DNA of 64,000 nucleotides, from the NCBI RefSeq assembly GCF_022549775.1, contig NZ_JAKZGP010000011.1, forward strand, positions 30,480 to 94,479. The letters are read 5' to 3'. Positions within the stretch are counted from its first letter, which is position 1. Each line of letters starts with the position of its first letter. This DNA comes from Belliella filtrata (GTDB lineage: Bacteria > Bacteroidota > Bacteroidia > Cytophagales > Cyclobacteriaceae). Made by a program: the position numbers and the translations under genes. This document shows positions 10,138-19,468 of this stretch, piece by piece. The notes under the pieces are model-generated. The model saw only the letters and a program-made list of their open reading frames with translations, searched no databases and was not told the origin of the DNA.

Positions 10138-10329
10138 ATGGGAAATAGTAAGTTAAAGGAGTTCTTTCAATTAGGTGAGTTGGGGAATTATTTTGTTAGG
10201 GTATTCCAAAAACCTGATCCAAATCAAAAATCGAATTTCAACCTGAGGATGATGCATGGGATCAATAAGATTTCCATTCTGATGTTTTTGGCGGCGATTA
10301 TTATTTGGATTTTGAAGAGAGTACTTTGA
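10138..10329 (+). CDS. Small single-helix membrane protein (63 aa), DUF6728-like
   Basis: A 63-residue protein starting at the ATG at 10138, 22 bases after ispG. An upstream in-frame extension would overlap ispG and is not needed. Residues 1-38 are polar and basic (ELGNYFVRVFQKPDPNQK), followed by one hydrophobic helix at about 43-60 ending in KRVL. This looks like the small Bacteroidota proteins I associate with DUF6728, but the match is from memory. The role is unknown. It is probably transcribed with ispG. Confidence 0.65.
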   Translation: MGNSKLKEFFQLGELGNYFVRVFQKPDPNQKSNFNLRMMHGINKISILMFLAAIIIWILKRVL

Positions 10330-10416
10330 TAATTCTTTAGGGATAAACCACTTGTGTTGAACATTCAAAATGTTAACTTCATTGTTTTGTAAGTGTATTT
10401 TAATCAGTAAATCACA

Positions 10417-10770
10417 TTGGAAATCTTAGCTTTCAGATCATATTGCCTTGACAAACCTGGCGTTACAGAAGATACACCCTTTGATGAAGATACGCTTTGT
10501 TTCAAAGTTGGTGGGAAAATATTTGCAATTGTTGACATCACAAAGTTCGAAAGTGTCAATTTGAAATGTGACCCAGAACAAGCGATAGAGCTGAGAGAAA
10601 TGTACGAAGCAGTGTCTCCAGGATACCATATGAATAAAAAGCACTGGAATACGATTGTTTTCAACAGTGATTTGCCAGATTCTAAACTTTTGCAGTGGGT
10701 GGATCATTCTTATAATTTAGTATATAACAGTCTGACGAAAAGACTGAAACTAGAAATAGCTTCAAAATGA
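10417..10770 (+). CDS. MmcQ/YjbR family protein
   Basis: A 117-residue protein of the YjbR (MmcQ) fold, a CyaY-like small domain sometimes called DNA-binding. Typical features are the N-terminal block ending GVTEDTPFDEDTLCFKVGGKIFA and the middle block SPGYHMNKKHWNTI, both diagnostic for the family. The start is a TTG at 10417; no ATG lies upstream in frame close enough. Its stop overlaps the start of the ABC ATPase by 4 bases (ATGA), so the two are translationally coupled. Biochemical function in this family is poorly defined. Confidence 0.85.
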   Translation: MEILAFRSYCLDKPGVTEDTPFDEDTLCFKVGGKIFAIVDITKFESVNLKCDPEQAIELREMYEAVSPGYHMNKKHWNTIVFNSDLPDSKLLQWVDHSYNLVYNSLTKRLKLEIASK

Positions 10771-11720
10771 GTTTTCTGGAAATCAAAGCTGTCAGTAAAG
10801 CTTATCAAAAAGGGAATGAAGTAGTTCATGATTTTTCGCTATCTCTCGAAAAGGGAAAAGTACTCTCACTAGTCGGTGAGAGTGGATCTGGCAAAAGTAC
10901 CTTGCTTAGAATTGTAGCTGGTCTAGAAAATATGGATGCTGGAAAGGTTACGATAGGCGACCTTGTTGTACAAAACCCAAAAGAACGGTTAGTGCCTGGC
11001 TATGATGAAGTGCAGCTTGTTTACCAAGAATACCAGCTTTATCCAAATTCTACAGTAGAGGAGAATATAGCTAGACCATTGATACAGTATGATAAAGCTT
11101 ACAGAAAGGAGAGGGTAGCGCATTTGTTGAAAATGCTGAGATTAGAGCCTTTTAAAGACACTTTGCCTAGGAACTTATCTGGTGGACAGCAACAAAAAGT
11201 TGCCATTGGTAGGGCCTTGAGTCTTGAGCCAGAGGTTTTACTTTTAGATGAGCCATTTTCTTCTTTGGATGGTATTCAGCGGAGGGAGTTGATTGGAGAA
11301 CTAAAGGAGATGTTTGAATCTTTGCGTGTCACTGTGCTTTTTGTGACCCATGATTTGGATGATGCATTGCAAATGACCAACGACTTAGCGATCATGCAAG
11401 GAGGTAAATTGATTCAAAGAGGCACTCCTGAAGAGGTGTTTTCGAAGCCAAACAATATGTATGCTGCCAAGCTTTTTAGCCATTTGAATGAGCTTCCAGA
11501 AAAGGATAAAACTTTTGTTAGGCCTTCAGATTTGGAGATTTATAAGCGTAAAGGTTTGTCTGCGAAGGTAGTGGATAAGCAATACTTAATTCACTTTGAT
11601 CAACTGACACTTCAATTGAAAGATGGGACAATATGGAAAGCGGAAGATAAAAAAAGGTCTTTCAAAATTGGAGATCGGGTTTACTTGAAGTGGTTAGAGA
11701 AAAATGAGATCTCTTTTTAA
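10767..11720 (+). CDS. ABC transporter ATP-binding protein, PotA/FbpC/CysA-like, no permease nearby
   Basis: ATPase subunit of an ABC importer-type system. Walker A GESGSGKST is at residues 37-45, the Q-loop in VYQEYQLYP, the signature LSGGQ at 137-141, Walker B VLLLDEP at 157-163, and the switch His195 in VTHDLDDA. After about residue 235 there is a TOBE-like C-terminal extension (VRPSDLEIYKRKG…), as in ATPases of spermidine, iron and sulfate importers. No permease or binding-protein gene is adjacent, so its partner is unknown. The start overlaps the YjbR-type gene by 4 bases. A strong hairpin terminator follows immediately. Confidence 0.88.
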   Translation: MSFLEIKAVSKAYQKGNEVVHDFSLSLEKGKVLSLVGESGSGKSTLLRIVAGLENMDAGKVTIGDLVVQNPKERLVPGYDEVQLVYQEYQLYPNSTVEENIARPLIQYDKAYRKERVAHLLKMLRLEPFKDTLPRNLSGGQQQKVAIGRALSLEPEVLLLDEPFSSLDGIQRRELIGELKEMFESLRVTVLFVTHDLDDALQMTNDLAIMQGGKLIQRGTPEEVFSKPNNMYAAKLFSHLNELPEKDKTFVRPSDLEIYKRKGLSAKVVDKQYLIHFDQLTLQLKDGTIWKAEDKKRSFKIGDRVYLKWLEKNEISF

Positions 11721-11735
11721 CACATTGAAAGAAGT

Positions 11736-11800
11736 ATCACTGACTTTGGAATCAATTTTTGGACTTTTGAAAATTGATTCCAAAGTCAGTGATCATTTTT
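11736..11800. terminator. Strong hairpin terminator between convergent ABC ATPase and SlyD genes
   Basis: A perfect 24-bp inverted repeat (11736-11759 with 11770-11793) closes a 10-base loop and is followed on the plus strand by CATTTTTT. It clearly serves the ABC gene; on the minus strand the T-run is weaker. Confidence 0.85.
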
Positions 11801-11804
11801 TAAA

Positions 11805-12329
11805 TCAATGCTGATGTCCATGCTCACCATGAACATGTCCATGGGCAATTTCTTCTGCAGTAGCTTCTCTTACTTCGTGGATTTCTCCTTCAAAATGCAA
11901 ATCGAAGCCTACAAGAGGGTGGTTGAAGTCCAATAGTACCTCTTCTCCAAGGTCTTTTAATACTTTTGCTTGCATTTGATAGCCATTTTCATCTACCAAT
12001 GGTAAGAAATTACCTTCTTCTAGCATACTTGCTTCAAATCCTCTTTCTTGGGAAAACTGATCCTTAGGCAAAGCCATGATCATGTCGTCGTCCGCCTTTC
12101 CATAAGCCTCTTCAGCTGTCAAGGTAAACTCAAAGGATTCTCCTTGCTTCTTTCCAGCCAACAACTCTTCAAATTTTTCTGGTAAGCCACTATTTCCGAA
12201 TAGGAAATAAAAAGGGTCTTCCTCATCTCTTACTTCTACACTAAATGGGGCAGATTCTACTTCTTCCTCCTCTTTGCTTACTTTTAGCTCGTAAGTTAGT
12301 CCTACAATTGTATTCTGAGTGATTTTCAT
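11805..12329 (-). CDS. slyD: FKBP-type peptidyl-prolyl isomerase, SlyD-like
   Basis: Cytosolic prolyl isomerase and chaperone of the SlyD group. The 174 residues start with the short FKBP strand ITQNTIVGLTYEL, contain GLPEKFEELLAGKKQGESFEF (FKBP core) and an inserted flap domain at about 75-130 (AYGKADDDMIMALPKDQF…), then return to the core with LLDFNHPLVGFDLHFEGEI. The last 12 residues (HGHVHGEHGHQH) form a His-rich tail of the type that binds nickel and other metals in SlyD. A nickel-insertion role is known for E. coli SlyD but is only inferred here; no hydrogenase or urease genes are in the window. Confidence 0.92.
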   Translation of the reverse strand: MKITQNTIVGLTYELKVSKEEEEVESAPFSVEVRDEEDPFYFLFGNSGLPEKFEELLAGKKQGESFEFTLTAEEAYGKADDDMIMALPKDQFSQERGFEASMLEEGNFLPLVDENGYQMQAKVLKDLGEEVLLDFNHPLVGFDLHFEGEIHEVREATAEEIAHGHVHGEHGHQH

Positions 12330-12501
12330 CTTTTTGGATTTTGTTTTTTTTCAATGGCAAAGGCTAATCTAAATCAGAATTGCCTAAATAATTTCTTGAC
12401 TTGAGAATAACCGAGATAGACAATGCCTATCCCTTTTTTGATTACATCTGCGGAACAAAGGTACGTTTATTTTTTGGTGGAACGGGAATTCAAAAAAAGC
12501 A

Positions 12502-12819
12502 TTACTTAAATGCACCATTGAACATCATTAGAAAAATACTCATCATACTCAATACAAAGCTAAGAAATACTAGTCCATGCTTTCGTTTGAATATCCCATA
12601 TATAGCAAGTCCCAAAATTCCAGTGAATATGAGGCCAAAAGTGAGTGTGTTCCAAAGATATAGGTCTAAGCTGTTGTGGTAGTAAGGTGCATCAGGATTG
12701 CCAGTTTGTAGCTGTATTTTCTCACCAAAGAAAAAAGCACCTATAAACTCTCTAAGGTATGCATAAGCAAAAATTCCAGAGGATAGGCAGGCAGCGATGT
12801 TGATGAAAATTTTGTTCAT
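12502..12819 (-). CDS. Small membrane protein (105 aa), unknown
   Basis: I do not recognise this protein. It has three hydrophobic segments at about residues 5-30, 55-76 and 82-101 and a polar loop in between (GEKIQLQTGNPDAPYYHNSLDLYLW) that probably faces the periplasm. The start ATG is at 12819, and the gene runs in the same direction as leuS, 160 bases downstream of the leuS stop. The plus-strand reading frame over the same bases is less credible because it lacks protein-like composition. Confidence 0.65.
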   Translation of the reverse strand: MNKIFINIAACLSSGIFAYAYLREFIGAFFFGEKIQLQTGNPDAPYYHNSLDLYLWNTLTFGLIFTGILGLAIYGIFKRKHGLVFLSFVLSMMSIFLMMFNGAFK

Positions 12820-12888
12820 TTTGTTTTTGTTCTTTCATCACTACTTTAGCGATGCACATCAAGCCAAATAAATGGAGTGTGTAATGTT

Positions 12889-12928
12889 CCGACCTATTTT
12901 TGACAACATGGAGTCTCAAATAGGTCGG
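12889..12928. other. Stem-loop between leuS and the small membrane protein gene
   Basis: An 11-bp perfect inverted repeat (12889-12899 with 12918-12928, CCGACCTATTT and its complement) closes an 18-base loop. Neither strand has a good T-run after the stem, so it is not a standard intrinsic terminator. It could be an RNA processing or decay element at the leuS 3' end. Confidence 0.4.
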
Positions 12929-12979
12929 GCATAATTGACTTTATATAGCTGATTTATTTTTGATTAATGATTAGCGACA

Positions 12980-15754
12980 TTAGATAACAATATTCACTAT
13001 TTTCCCTGGTACCACGATCATTTTTTTAGGCGCTTTACCCTCAAGCCACTTTTGGACTGTTTCATCCTCAAGTGCAGCTTTTTCAATTTCTTCCTTGCTG
13101 AGGGAAAGGGATAAACTTAGTTTTGTTCGCATTTTACCATTGACAGAAACTGGGTACTCATGACTACTTTCTACCAAGTAGGATTCGTTGAACACTGGGA
13201 ATGCTGCTTCCACTATTGAATTCTCATGACCTAATAGCGACCACAACTCTTCAGCAACATGAGGGGCATATGGTGAAATGATCACTGCCAATGGTTCTAA
13301 TATTTCCCTCTTATTACATTTCAAAGCGGATAACTCATTTACACAAATCATAAATGAAGCTACCGAAGTGTTGAATGAGTAATTGTCTAAATCTTCTTTG
13401 GTTTTTTTGATGGTCTTATGAAGTGTTTTCAACTCTTCAGGACTTGCTTTATCATTTGAGACAGCTACATTGCCTTGGTTATCATGATACAATTTCCAAA
13501 GTTTTTTAAGAAACTTAGAGACACCGTCTATCCCGTTAGTATTCCAAGGTTTGAACTGTTCTAGCGGTCCTAAAAACATCTCATAAAGCCTTAAGGTATC
13601 AGCCCCATATCTTTCGATAATGTCATCAGGGTTGACCACATTGTATTTTGATTTGGACATTTTCTCTACTTCTGATCCACAGATGTATTTTCCATCTTCA
13701 AGGATAAACGTAGCATCTACCAAGTCTGGCCTCCATGCGGTGAATTTCTCAAGGTTAAGCTGATCATTGTGCACAATATTCACATCCACATGCATGGCCG
13801 ATGTGTCGTATTGATCTTTCAAACCATGACTTACAAACTTATTTGAACCTTTGATTCTGTAGACAAAGTTTGATCTTCCTTGGATCATTCCTTGGTTGAT
13901 CATTTTTTGGAAAGGCTCTTCTATCGGGACAGTGCCAATATCGAACAAAAACTTGGTCCAAAATCTTGAGTAAAGCAAATGACCTGTGGCATGTTCAGCT
14001 CCTCCAATATACAAGTCTACAGCGCCCCAATATGCTGCTTTTTCGGATGATACAAATTCTTCAGAATTCTTTGGGTCCATGTAGCGGAAGAAGTACCAGC
14101 TAGATCCTGCCCAACCTGGCATTGTACTTTTTTCCAAAGGATAAGTTCCTGATGCTGTAGTGTATGTCCAGTTGGAAGCCCTGGCTAGTGGTGGCTCTCC
14201 ATCCTCAGTAGGCAAGTACTTGTCCACTTCAGGCAAAACCAGCGGTAAGTCTTGCTCATTAATTAGGTACGGTAAGCCATCGTTGAAATATACTGGTAAC
14301 GGTTCTCCCCAATATCTCTGGCGAGTGAATATCGCATCCCGCATCCTGTATTGAATCTTACCCTTTCCTATTTTATGCTCTTCCAAAAATGCAATAGCTT
14401 TATCCATAGCTTGCTGCATGGGTAAATTCGAAAGAAAGTCAGAGTTGATGATAGTGCCACCCTTGCCTGGAAAGGACCCGTTTTCCATACTTCCTTCGAT
14501 TACCTGCCTGATTTCTAGATCAAAATGCTTTGCGAAATTGAAGTCTCTTTCATCATGCGCTGGAACAGCCATAACAGCTCCAGTTCCATAGCCAGCTAAT
14601 ACATAATCAGCAATCCAGATTTGGATCTCTTCTCCATTGAAGGGATTAATGGCATATGAGCCAGTGAATGCTCCTGAAATAGTTTTTACATCTGACATTC
14701 GGTCTCTTTCAGACCTGTTTTTTGCAGTTGCAATGTATTCATTTGCTATTTTCTCTTGATCTTTGGTGATAAGGTCAGCTACAAAATCATGCTCCGGCGC
14801 TAAAGCCAAATAAGTAACACCATAAATTGTATCTATTCTCGTGGTAAAAACTTTGATTTGCTTATCATGACCTTTTACTTGAAATACCATCTCTGCACCT
14901 TTGGACTTGCCAATCCAGTTTCTTTGCATTTCTTTGATAGGCTCATTCCAGTCCACTTTTTCCAATCCTTCCAAAAGTCTATCAGCATAGGCCGTGATCC
15001 TCATAGACCATTGCATCATTTTCTTACGCTCTACTGGATGTCCTCCTCTCTCTGAAAAACCGTCCTTGACTTCATCGTTACTTAATACTGTTCCCAAAGC
15101 CGCACACCAGTTTACAGTGGTTTCAGCCAAATAAGTTAACCTATATTTGAGAAGTGTTTTTTGCTTTTCTTCATCAGAAAAATTTTCCCAATCTTCCGCA
15201 GTGAAGTCGATAGTATCTTCATCACATACTGCATTCAAGCCAAGGTTCCCCGTGGTTTGAAACCTTTCGATTAGAGAGGAAATAGATTTTGCTTTGTTTT
15301 CTTCTTTGTCGTAATAACTGTTGAAAAGCTGCATGAATATCCACTGTGTCCATTTGTAGTAATCTTGGTTGGATGTTCGTACTTCTTTTTCCCAATCAAA
15401 AGCAAAACCAATGTTTTTAAGCTGCTCTGTATACCTTGTGATGTTTTCTTCTGTAGTGATTGCGGGATGCTGCCCTGTCTGAATTGCGTATTGCTCAGCG
15501 GGAAGTCCAAAGGAATCATAACCCATTGGGTGTAGGACGTTGAAGCCTTGCAATCTTTTGTACCTGGTGACGATATCAGAGGCTATATATCCTAATGGAT
15601 GACCTACATGTAGCCCTGCTCCTGAAGGATAAGGGAACATGTCCAATGAATAGAATTTTGGTTTGTTAGGGTTTACTTTAGCGTTGAATACTTGGTTTTG
15701 TTCCCAGTATTGTTGCCATTTTTTTTCTATAACGGAAGGATTGTAATCGGCCAT
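12980..15754 (-). CDS. leuS: Leucyl-tRNA synthetase
   Basis: Class I synthetase charging tRNA-Leu. The 924 residues contain the HIGH-type motif HVGH at 49-52 after [10 protein letters not shown], the CP1 editing domain at about 230-420 ([34 protein letters not shown] with the editing aspartate), the KMSKS loop at 698-702, and the anticodon-binding and C-terminal domains after about 740. All expected catalytic and editing motifs are present. The ATG at 15754 opens with [17 protein letters not shown], the standard LeuRS N terminus. No T-box or other leader is evident upstream. Confidence 0.98.
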   Translation of the reverse strand: MADYNPSVIEKKWQQYWEQNQVFNAKVNPNKPKFYSLDMFPYPSGAGLHVGHPLGYIASDIVTRYKRLQGFNVLHPMGYDSFGLPAEQYAIQTGQHPAITTEENITRYTEQLKNIGFAFDWEKEVRTSNQDYYKWTQWIFMQLFNSYYDKEENKAKSISSLIERFQTTGNLGLNAVCDEDTIDFTAEDWENFSDEEKQKTLLKYRLTYLAETTVNWCAALGTVLSNDEVKDGFSERGGHPVERKKMMQWSMRITAYADRLLEGLEKVDWNEPIKEMQRNWIGKSKGAEMVFQVKGHDKQIKVFTTRIDTIYGVTYLALAPEHDFVADLITKDQEKIANEYIATAKNRSERDRMSDVKTISGAFTGSYAINPFNGEEIQIWIADYVLAGYGTGAVMAVPAHDERDFNFAKHFDLEIRQVIEGSMENGSFPGKGGTIINSDFLSNLPMQQAMDKAIAFLEEHKIGKGKIQYRMRDAIFTRQRYWGEPLPVYFNDGLPYLINEQDLPLVLPEVDKYLPTEDGEPPLARASNWTYTTASGTYPLEKSTMPGWAGSSWYFFRYMDPKNSEEFVSSEKAAYWGAVDLYIGGAEHATGHLLYSRFWTKFLFDIGTVPIEEPFQKMINQGMIQGRSNFVYRIKGSNKFVSHGLKDQYDTSAMHVDVNIVHNDQLNLEKFTAWRPDLVDATFILEDGKYICGSEVEKMSKSKYNVVNPDDIIERYGADTLRLYEMFLGPLEQFKPWNTNGIDGVSKFLKKLWKLYHDNQGNVAVSNDKASPEELKTLHKTIKKTKEDLDNYSFNTSVASFMICVNELSALKCNKREILEPLAVIISPYAPHVAEELWSLLGHENSIVEAAFPVFNESYLVESSHEYPVSVNGKMRTKLSLSLSLSKEEIEKAALEDETVQKWLEGKAPKKMIVVPGKIVNIVI

Positions 15755-15845
15755 TTTTTTGAATAAAAGCTTAAATATTATCTAGTTGATTGCAAAAATA
15801 GAAAAAATAGGCATAAAAGACCTACCTGATAGTAAACCAATTTGA

Positions 15846-16805
15846 TTACCAGAATCTGAATCGTTTTTCGTAAAGTCGATTTCTAAAAATCCAGTTGTCC
15901 CAAATGTCTGGTGATAGGTAGATTTCTAGTCCCACATTAAAGCTAAGATACCCGTCAAATCTTTCATCAAGTCCAGAACCTCTTCGGATTCTACCTCCAT
16001 TTTGAAGGATTCTTTCGACGTCTGGTTCTCCATCTGATGTTAAGAAATTCGGGTTTCTGATGGCTAAACGAAGACGATCTGGGTTTGGCCCTTCTCCGAA
16101 TGTGCCATAATCTCTTACCAAATCCAAATAAAATTCACTGACATTATATGCACTGATGTCATCCAAATAGTCAGTAAGTGTCCAACGGTAGTTCATTTCC
16201 AAGGTAAGATCCATGTACACATTCAACTTGTATTTTGCTCCAATGCCGGTCGGAAATACCATGACGTATTTATTGTATGGATTATTTTCCAATTGTAATG
16301 GTCTTAGGTCTATCCACTCATTTCTAAGCATCGCTTTAGGATTGTTGGAAGATACTCCTACTCCTGCAAATGCATACAGGTTAAAAAAGTTTCTAGTGAT
16401 ATTATATAGCTTCACAGGTTTCCAATGGTATTCACCTATGAGGGCAGCCTCTACATTTCTTGCTCTAAAGTGGAGGTTTCTAGGTATTCGATTCGCCCTT
16501 CTGTCTGAAGGAAGGTCTCCGCCAGAAATCTGATAGTAAGAAAAATCTGCCCTTGCTCTTAATCTTGTTCCAATCGTCCGTCTAATTGCAATATTACCAT
16601 TCCAGTCAGGCTGTATCCCCTCATGGTATTTCCATAAAGAGTAGAGCTCTCCAAAATACTGTGTAGCACCACCTGAAAATGAGATAGACCAGGGCTCTTC
16701 AAATCTATACCTGTATAAACTTTGCGCAGAAGTGTGCCCGCCAATGAGGAATAGAAATCCAAAGGCAAGAAATGTCCCTAAATATTTTACAGTACTGTTT
16801 GACAC
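15846..16805 (-). CDS. Outer-membrane beta-barrel protein, DUF6089-like
   Basis: Exported protein of 319 residues. A signal peptide covers about residues 1-28 (YLGTFLAFGFLFLIGGHTSAQ). The mature part starts with amphipathic strands (WSISFSGGATQYFGEL) and has repeated short strand patterns such as FNLYAFAGVGVS and GIGAKYKLNVYMDLTLEMNYR, as in OmpA/OmpW-like eight-stranded barrels. It ends in aromatic RFRFW, a typical C-terminal barrel strand. The YFGEL motif resembles the Bacteroidota family called DUF6089, though assignment is from memory. It sits alone between leuS and the MscS channel gene on the same strand. Function is unknown. Confidence 0.78.
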   Translation of the reverse strand: MSNSTVKYLGTFLAFGFLFLIGGHTSAQSLYRYRFEEPWSISFSGGATQYFGELYSLWKYHEGIQPDWNGNIAIRRTIGTRLRARADFSYYQISGGDLPSDRRANRIPRNLHFRARNVEAALIGEYHWKPVKLYNITRNFFNLYAFAGVGVSSNNPKAMLRNEWIDLRPLQLENNPYNKYVMVFPTGIGAKYKLNVYMDLTLEMNYRWTLTDYLDDISAYNVSEFYLDLVRDYGTFGEGPNPDRLRLAIRNPNFLTSDGEPDVERILQNGGRIRRGSGLDERFDGYLSFNVGLEIYLSPDIWDNWIFRNRLYEKRFRFW

Positions 16806-16862
16806 AACTTATGGGGTGAAGGCTAGTGATCTTCAACAGGATTGTAAATAAAAGAAAAAACT

Positions 16863-17762
16863 TTAACTTTTCAATTTTTCTAATACAGATACTACATGAA
16901 TATCTCGTTGAGGGAATGGGATTTCAATACCTTCTTGTGTGAACCTTTTAAAGATCTCGAAATATAATTGACTCTTAAGTACTTTGGGTTTGTTGATGTA
17001 GTCTGATGTCCACACCCTTAAGATGAAGTTCAAGCTGCTATCCTCAAACTCATCAAAGAGTACATCAGGAGCTGGTCTGCTTAATACACCTTCATTGGCT
17101 TCTGCGATTTCTATAAGTATTTTTCTGACTTTCTCGGGGTCTTCCTTATACGAAACGCCGACAGGGTAATTGAACCTGATATTGCGATCATTATGAGACC
17201 AGTTGATGACTTGACTATCTATAAATTGGCTATTTGGAACAATGACTGAAATGTTATCATTGGTGACTACCATGGTGGATCTAGCCGAAATTTTAACTAC
17301 ATCTCCTGAAATGTCTCCTACTTCTATCCTATCACCAATCTTGATGGGCTGTTCAAAAAGGATGATTAGACCTGAAATGAAATTGTTGGTAATATTTTGG
17401 AGACCAAAACCTATACCCACACCGAGTGCGCCAGCAAGGATGCCAAACGCACTTAAGTCTAGCCCAGTGGTCTGTAATATTGAAAAGACACCTGCAATGA
17501 TGATAACATATTTGACAATTATACCCACCGATTGTCTGGTGCCTATTTCAATTCGGTATTTTGAAAGTACTTTATTAACCAGGATTTTTCTGATGAGTTC
17601 AGATACAAAAAAGAGAATGAAAACAGAGAAAATCAAAGTAATCAGAAGCCCTACTGTCAAGCTTGATTCACCAATGGAAAAAAGCTTAATGGTTAGAAAA
17701 TCATTCATTATATCTAAAAAACCAGATATTTTCTCTTTTTTGAACGCAAGAATCTCATCCAT
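16863..17762 (-). CDS. Small-conductance mechanosensitive channel, MscS family
   Basis: Membrane channel that opens under tension and protects against osmotic downshock. With the start at the ATG at 17762 it has 299 residues; a TTG at 17801 would add 13 residues and is less likely because AAGG lies at a good distance before the ATG. There are two hydrophobic helices, then the pore helix region FGILAGALGVGIGFGLQNITNNFISG with the Gly/Ala packing pattern of MscS TM3. The beta domain follows (FEQPIKIGDRIEVGDISGDVVKISARSTMV), then the alpha/beta vestibule domain with PNSQFIDSQVINWS. The short length is that of the minimal MscS core. Confidence 0.92.
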   Translation of the reverse strand: MDEILAFKKEKISGFLDIMNDFLTIKLFSIGESSLTVGLLITLIFSVFILFFVSELIRKILVNKVLSKYRIEIGTRQSVGIIVKYVIIIAGVFSILQTTGLDLSAFGILAGALGVGIGFGLQNITNNFISGLIILFEQPIKIGDRIEVGDISGDVVKISARSTMVVTNDNISVIVPNSQFIDSQVINWSHNDRNIRFNYPVGVSYKEDPEKVRKILIEIAEANEGVLSRPAPDVLFDEFEDSSLNFILRVWTSDYINKPKVLKSQLYFEIFKRFTQEGIEIPFPQRDIHVVSVLEKLKS

Positions 17763-17887
17763 AGCAAGTGCCTTAAAAATTTTTGAATAAGCAAAATACA
17801 ATTTTAATTTTATAAATCAATTTGGCTAAATCTTTGTTCAATTATTTGCAAAATAAACTTTGGTTTCTATTCGAAGATGTGTCGAAT

Positions 17888-17920
17888 TTGAAATAATTGA
17901 TTGAATTTTATATAATTTTG
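17888..17920 (+). promoter_or_regulatory. Putative promoter almost touching the start codon of the GNAT-nitrilase gene
   Basis: A perfect TAnnTTTG element (TAATTTTG, 17913-17920) lies 22 bases after TTG (17888-17890). The ATG at 17925 is only 5 bases downstream, so transcription from it would give a nearly leaderless mRNA. The long spacer and AT-rich setting limit confidence. Confidence 0.35.
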
Positions 17921-17924
17921 TAAT

Positions 17925-19466
17925 ATGACTAAGCATAAAGAAGAGTTAGAGCATCGATTAAAGTTAAGAAATATAAAACTTTCTGATTATGATGATATTA
18001 GGGATATCATGGTCAGCATATACAAGGATCAGGGAGGAGCATGGACGAGGCAAGAGTTGAAAAATCAGATCAAAGCTTTCCCCGAGGGGCAAATTTGTAT
18101 TGAAGATAATGGTAAGGTTGTAGCTGCAGCGTTGAGTTTGATAGTAGATTATGCCAAGTTTGGTGATAACCATACCTACGACCAAATCACAGGCTTTGGA
18201 AAGTTTGACACACATGATAATGATGGTGATACTTTATATGGCACAGATGTTTTTGTAGACAATGAATACAGAGGTATGCGGTTGGGACGAAGGCTATATG
18301 ACGCCAGAAAAGAGCTTTGCGAAAACCTGAACCTAAGATCAATCATTGCGGGGGGAAGAATACCTGGCTATTCGAAGTATTATGATCAAATGACACCGAG
18401 GAAATACATTGATTTGGTGAAAAGTAAAGAGATATTTGATCCAGTGCTATCATTTCAATTAGCTAATGAGTTTCACGTAAGAAAAGTAATAACGAAATAC
18501 TTGCCAGAAGATACGGATTCTAGAGCTTACGCGACCTTGCTGGAGTGGATCAATATTTATTATGAAAAAGATGAAAAGCTAATAGGTAACAAAAAGTCCA
18601 TCGTAAGACTTGGCTTGGTGCAATGGAAGATGAGAAGGTTCAATAATGTGGATGACCTTATGCAACAAGTGGAATTTTTTGTTGATACCGTTTCAGGTTA
18701 TAAGTCAGATTTTTGCTTACTTCCAGAGTTTTTTAATGCCCCGCTTTTAGCAGAGTTCAATGACATGCCCGCTTCTGAAGCGATCAGGAATTTGGCTGAT
18801 TACACTGATGAAATCGTGAGTAGAATGAGAGATTTAGCTCTTTCATACAACGTGAATATCATCGCTGGTAGTATGCCTGAGTATGATGGTAAAAAACTAA
18901 GAAATGTGAGTTACCTTTGTAGAAGGGATGGCACGATAGATAAGCAATACAAGCTTCATATTACACCAGACGAACAATCATATTGGGGTCTACAAGGGGG
19001 AAATGGAATCAAAGTATTCGATACAGATGCAGGTAAAATTGGCATATTGATATGTTATGATGTGGAGTTTCCTGAGTTGGGCAGGATATTGGCAGAGCAA
19101 GAGATGGATATTTTGTTTGTGCCATTTTGGACAGATACCAAAAACGCTTACCTAAGGGTAAATACGTGTGCAAAGGCGAGGGCTGTAGAGAATGAGTGCT
19201 ATGTAGCGATCACTGGATCAGTCGGGAATCTTCCGAGGGTAGAAAACATGGATATTCAATATTCACAAGCGGCAATTTACTCACCTTCAGATTTTTCTTT
19301 TCCTCACGACGCTACCGTAGCACAGGCTTCTGAAAATGCAGAAACAACTATAGTGGCGGATGTTGATTTGGATCTATTGACTAAGCAGCGCAAAGCAGGA
19401 AGTGTAAGGAATTTGGAACAAAGAAGGTTGGATTTGTATTCAGTTCAGCTAAAAAGAAAAAAATAA
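17925..19466 (+). CDS. Bifunctional GNAT-like acetyltransferase / carbon-nitrogen hydrolase (nitrilase superfamily)
   Basis: Two-domain enzyme of 513 residues. Residues 1 to about 200 are GNAT-like: DIRDIMVSIYKDQGGAW, then GTDVFVDNEYRGMRLGRRLYDARKEL, which holds the acetyl-CoA-binding R/GxxG-type loop. Residues about 225-510 form a nitrilase-superfamily domain with the Glu-Lys-Cys triad visible as Glu268 (LLPEFF), Lys343 (YKLHIT) and Cys377 (LICYDVEFPE). Such fusions are known in several phyla, but I know of no firmly established substrate; an amide hydrolase or amidase is the natural guess. The stop is 2 bases before kdsC, and kdsC is 2 bases before kdsA, so all three are probably one transcript. 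A link to Kdo or envelope metabolism is inferred from this packing only. Confidence 0.9.
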   Translation: MTKHKEELEHRLKLRNIKLSDYDDIRDIMVSIYKDQGGAWTRQELKNQIKAFPEGQICIEDNGKVVAAALSLIVDYAKFGDNHTYDQITGFGKFDTHDNDGDTLYGTDVFVDNEYRGMRLGRRLYDARKELCENLNLRSIIAGGRIPGYSKYYDQMTPRKYIDLVKSKEIFDPVLSFQLANEFHVRKVITKYLPEDTDSRAYATLLEWINIYYEKDEKLIGNKKSIVRLGLVQWKMRRFNNVDDLMQQVEFFVDTVSGYKSDFCLLPEFFNAPLLAEFNDMPASEAIRNLADYTDEIVSRMRDLALSYNVNIIAGSMPEYDGKKLRNVSYLCRRDGTIDKQYKLHITPDEQSYWGLQGGNGIKVFDTDAGKIGILICYDVEFPELGRILAEQEMDILFVPFWTDTKNAYLRVNTCAKARAVENECYVAITGSVGNLPRVENMDIQYSQAAIYSPSDFSFPHDATVAQASENAETTIVADVDLDLLTKQRKAGSVRNLEQRRLDLYSVQLKRKK

Positions 19467-19468
19467 GC

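Noticed and set aside
10171..10368. Minus-strand frame opposite the small DUF6728-like protein
   Set aside because: It only mirrors the real small gene; no signal, domain or start context supports it.
12401..12682. Plus-strand frame opposite the small membrane protein gene
   Set aside because: Composition is not protein-like, and the minus-strand frame has clear membrane helices and a sensible start.
15755..15845. T-box or leader attenuator for leuS
   Set aside because: Only about 90 bases separate leuS from its upstream neighbour, with no stem-loop series or T-box sequence; the phylum does not normally use T-boxes.
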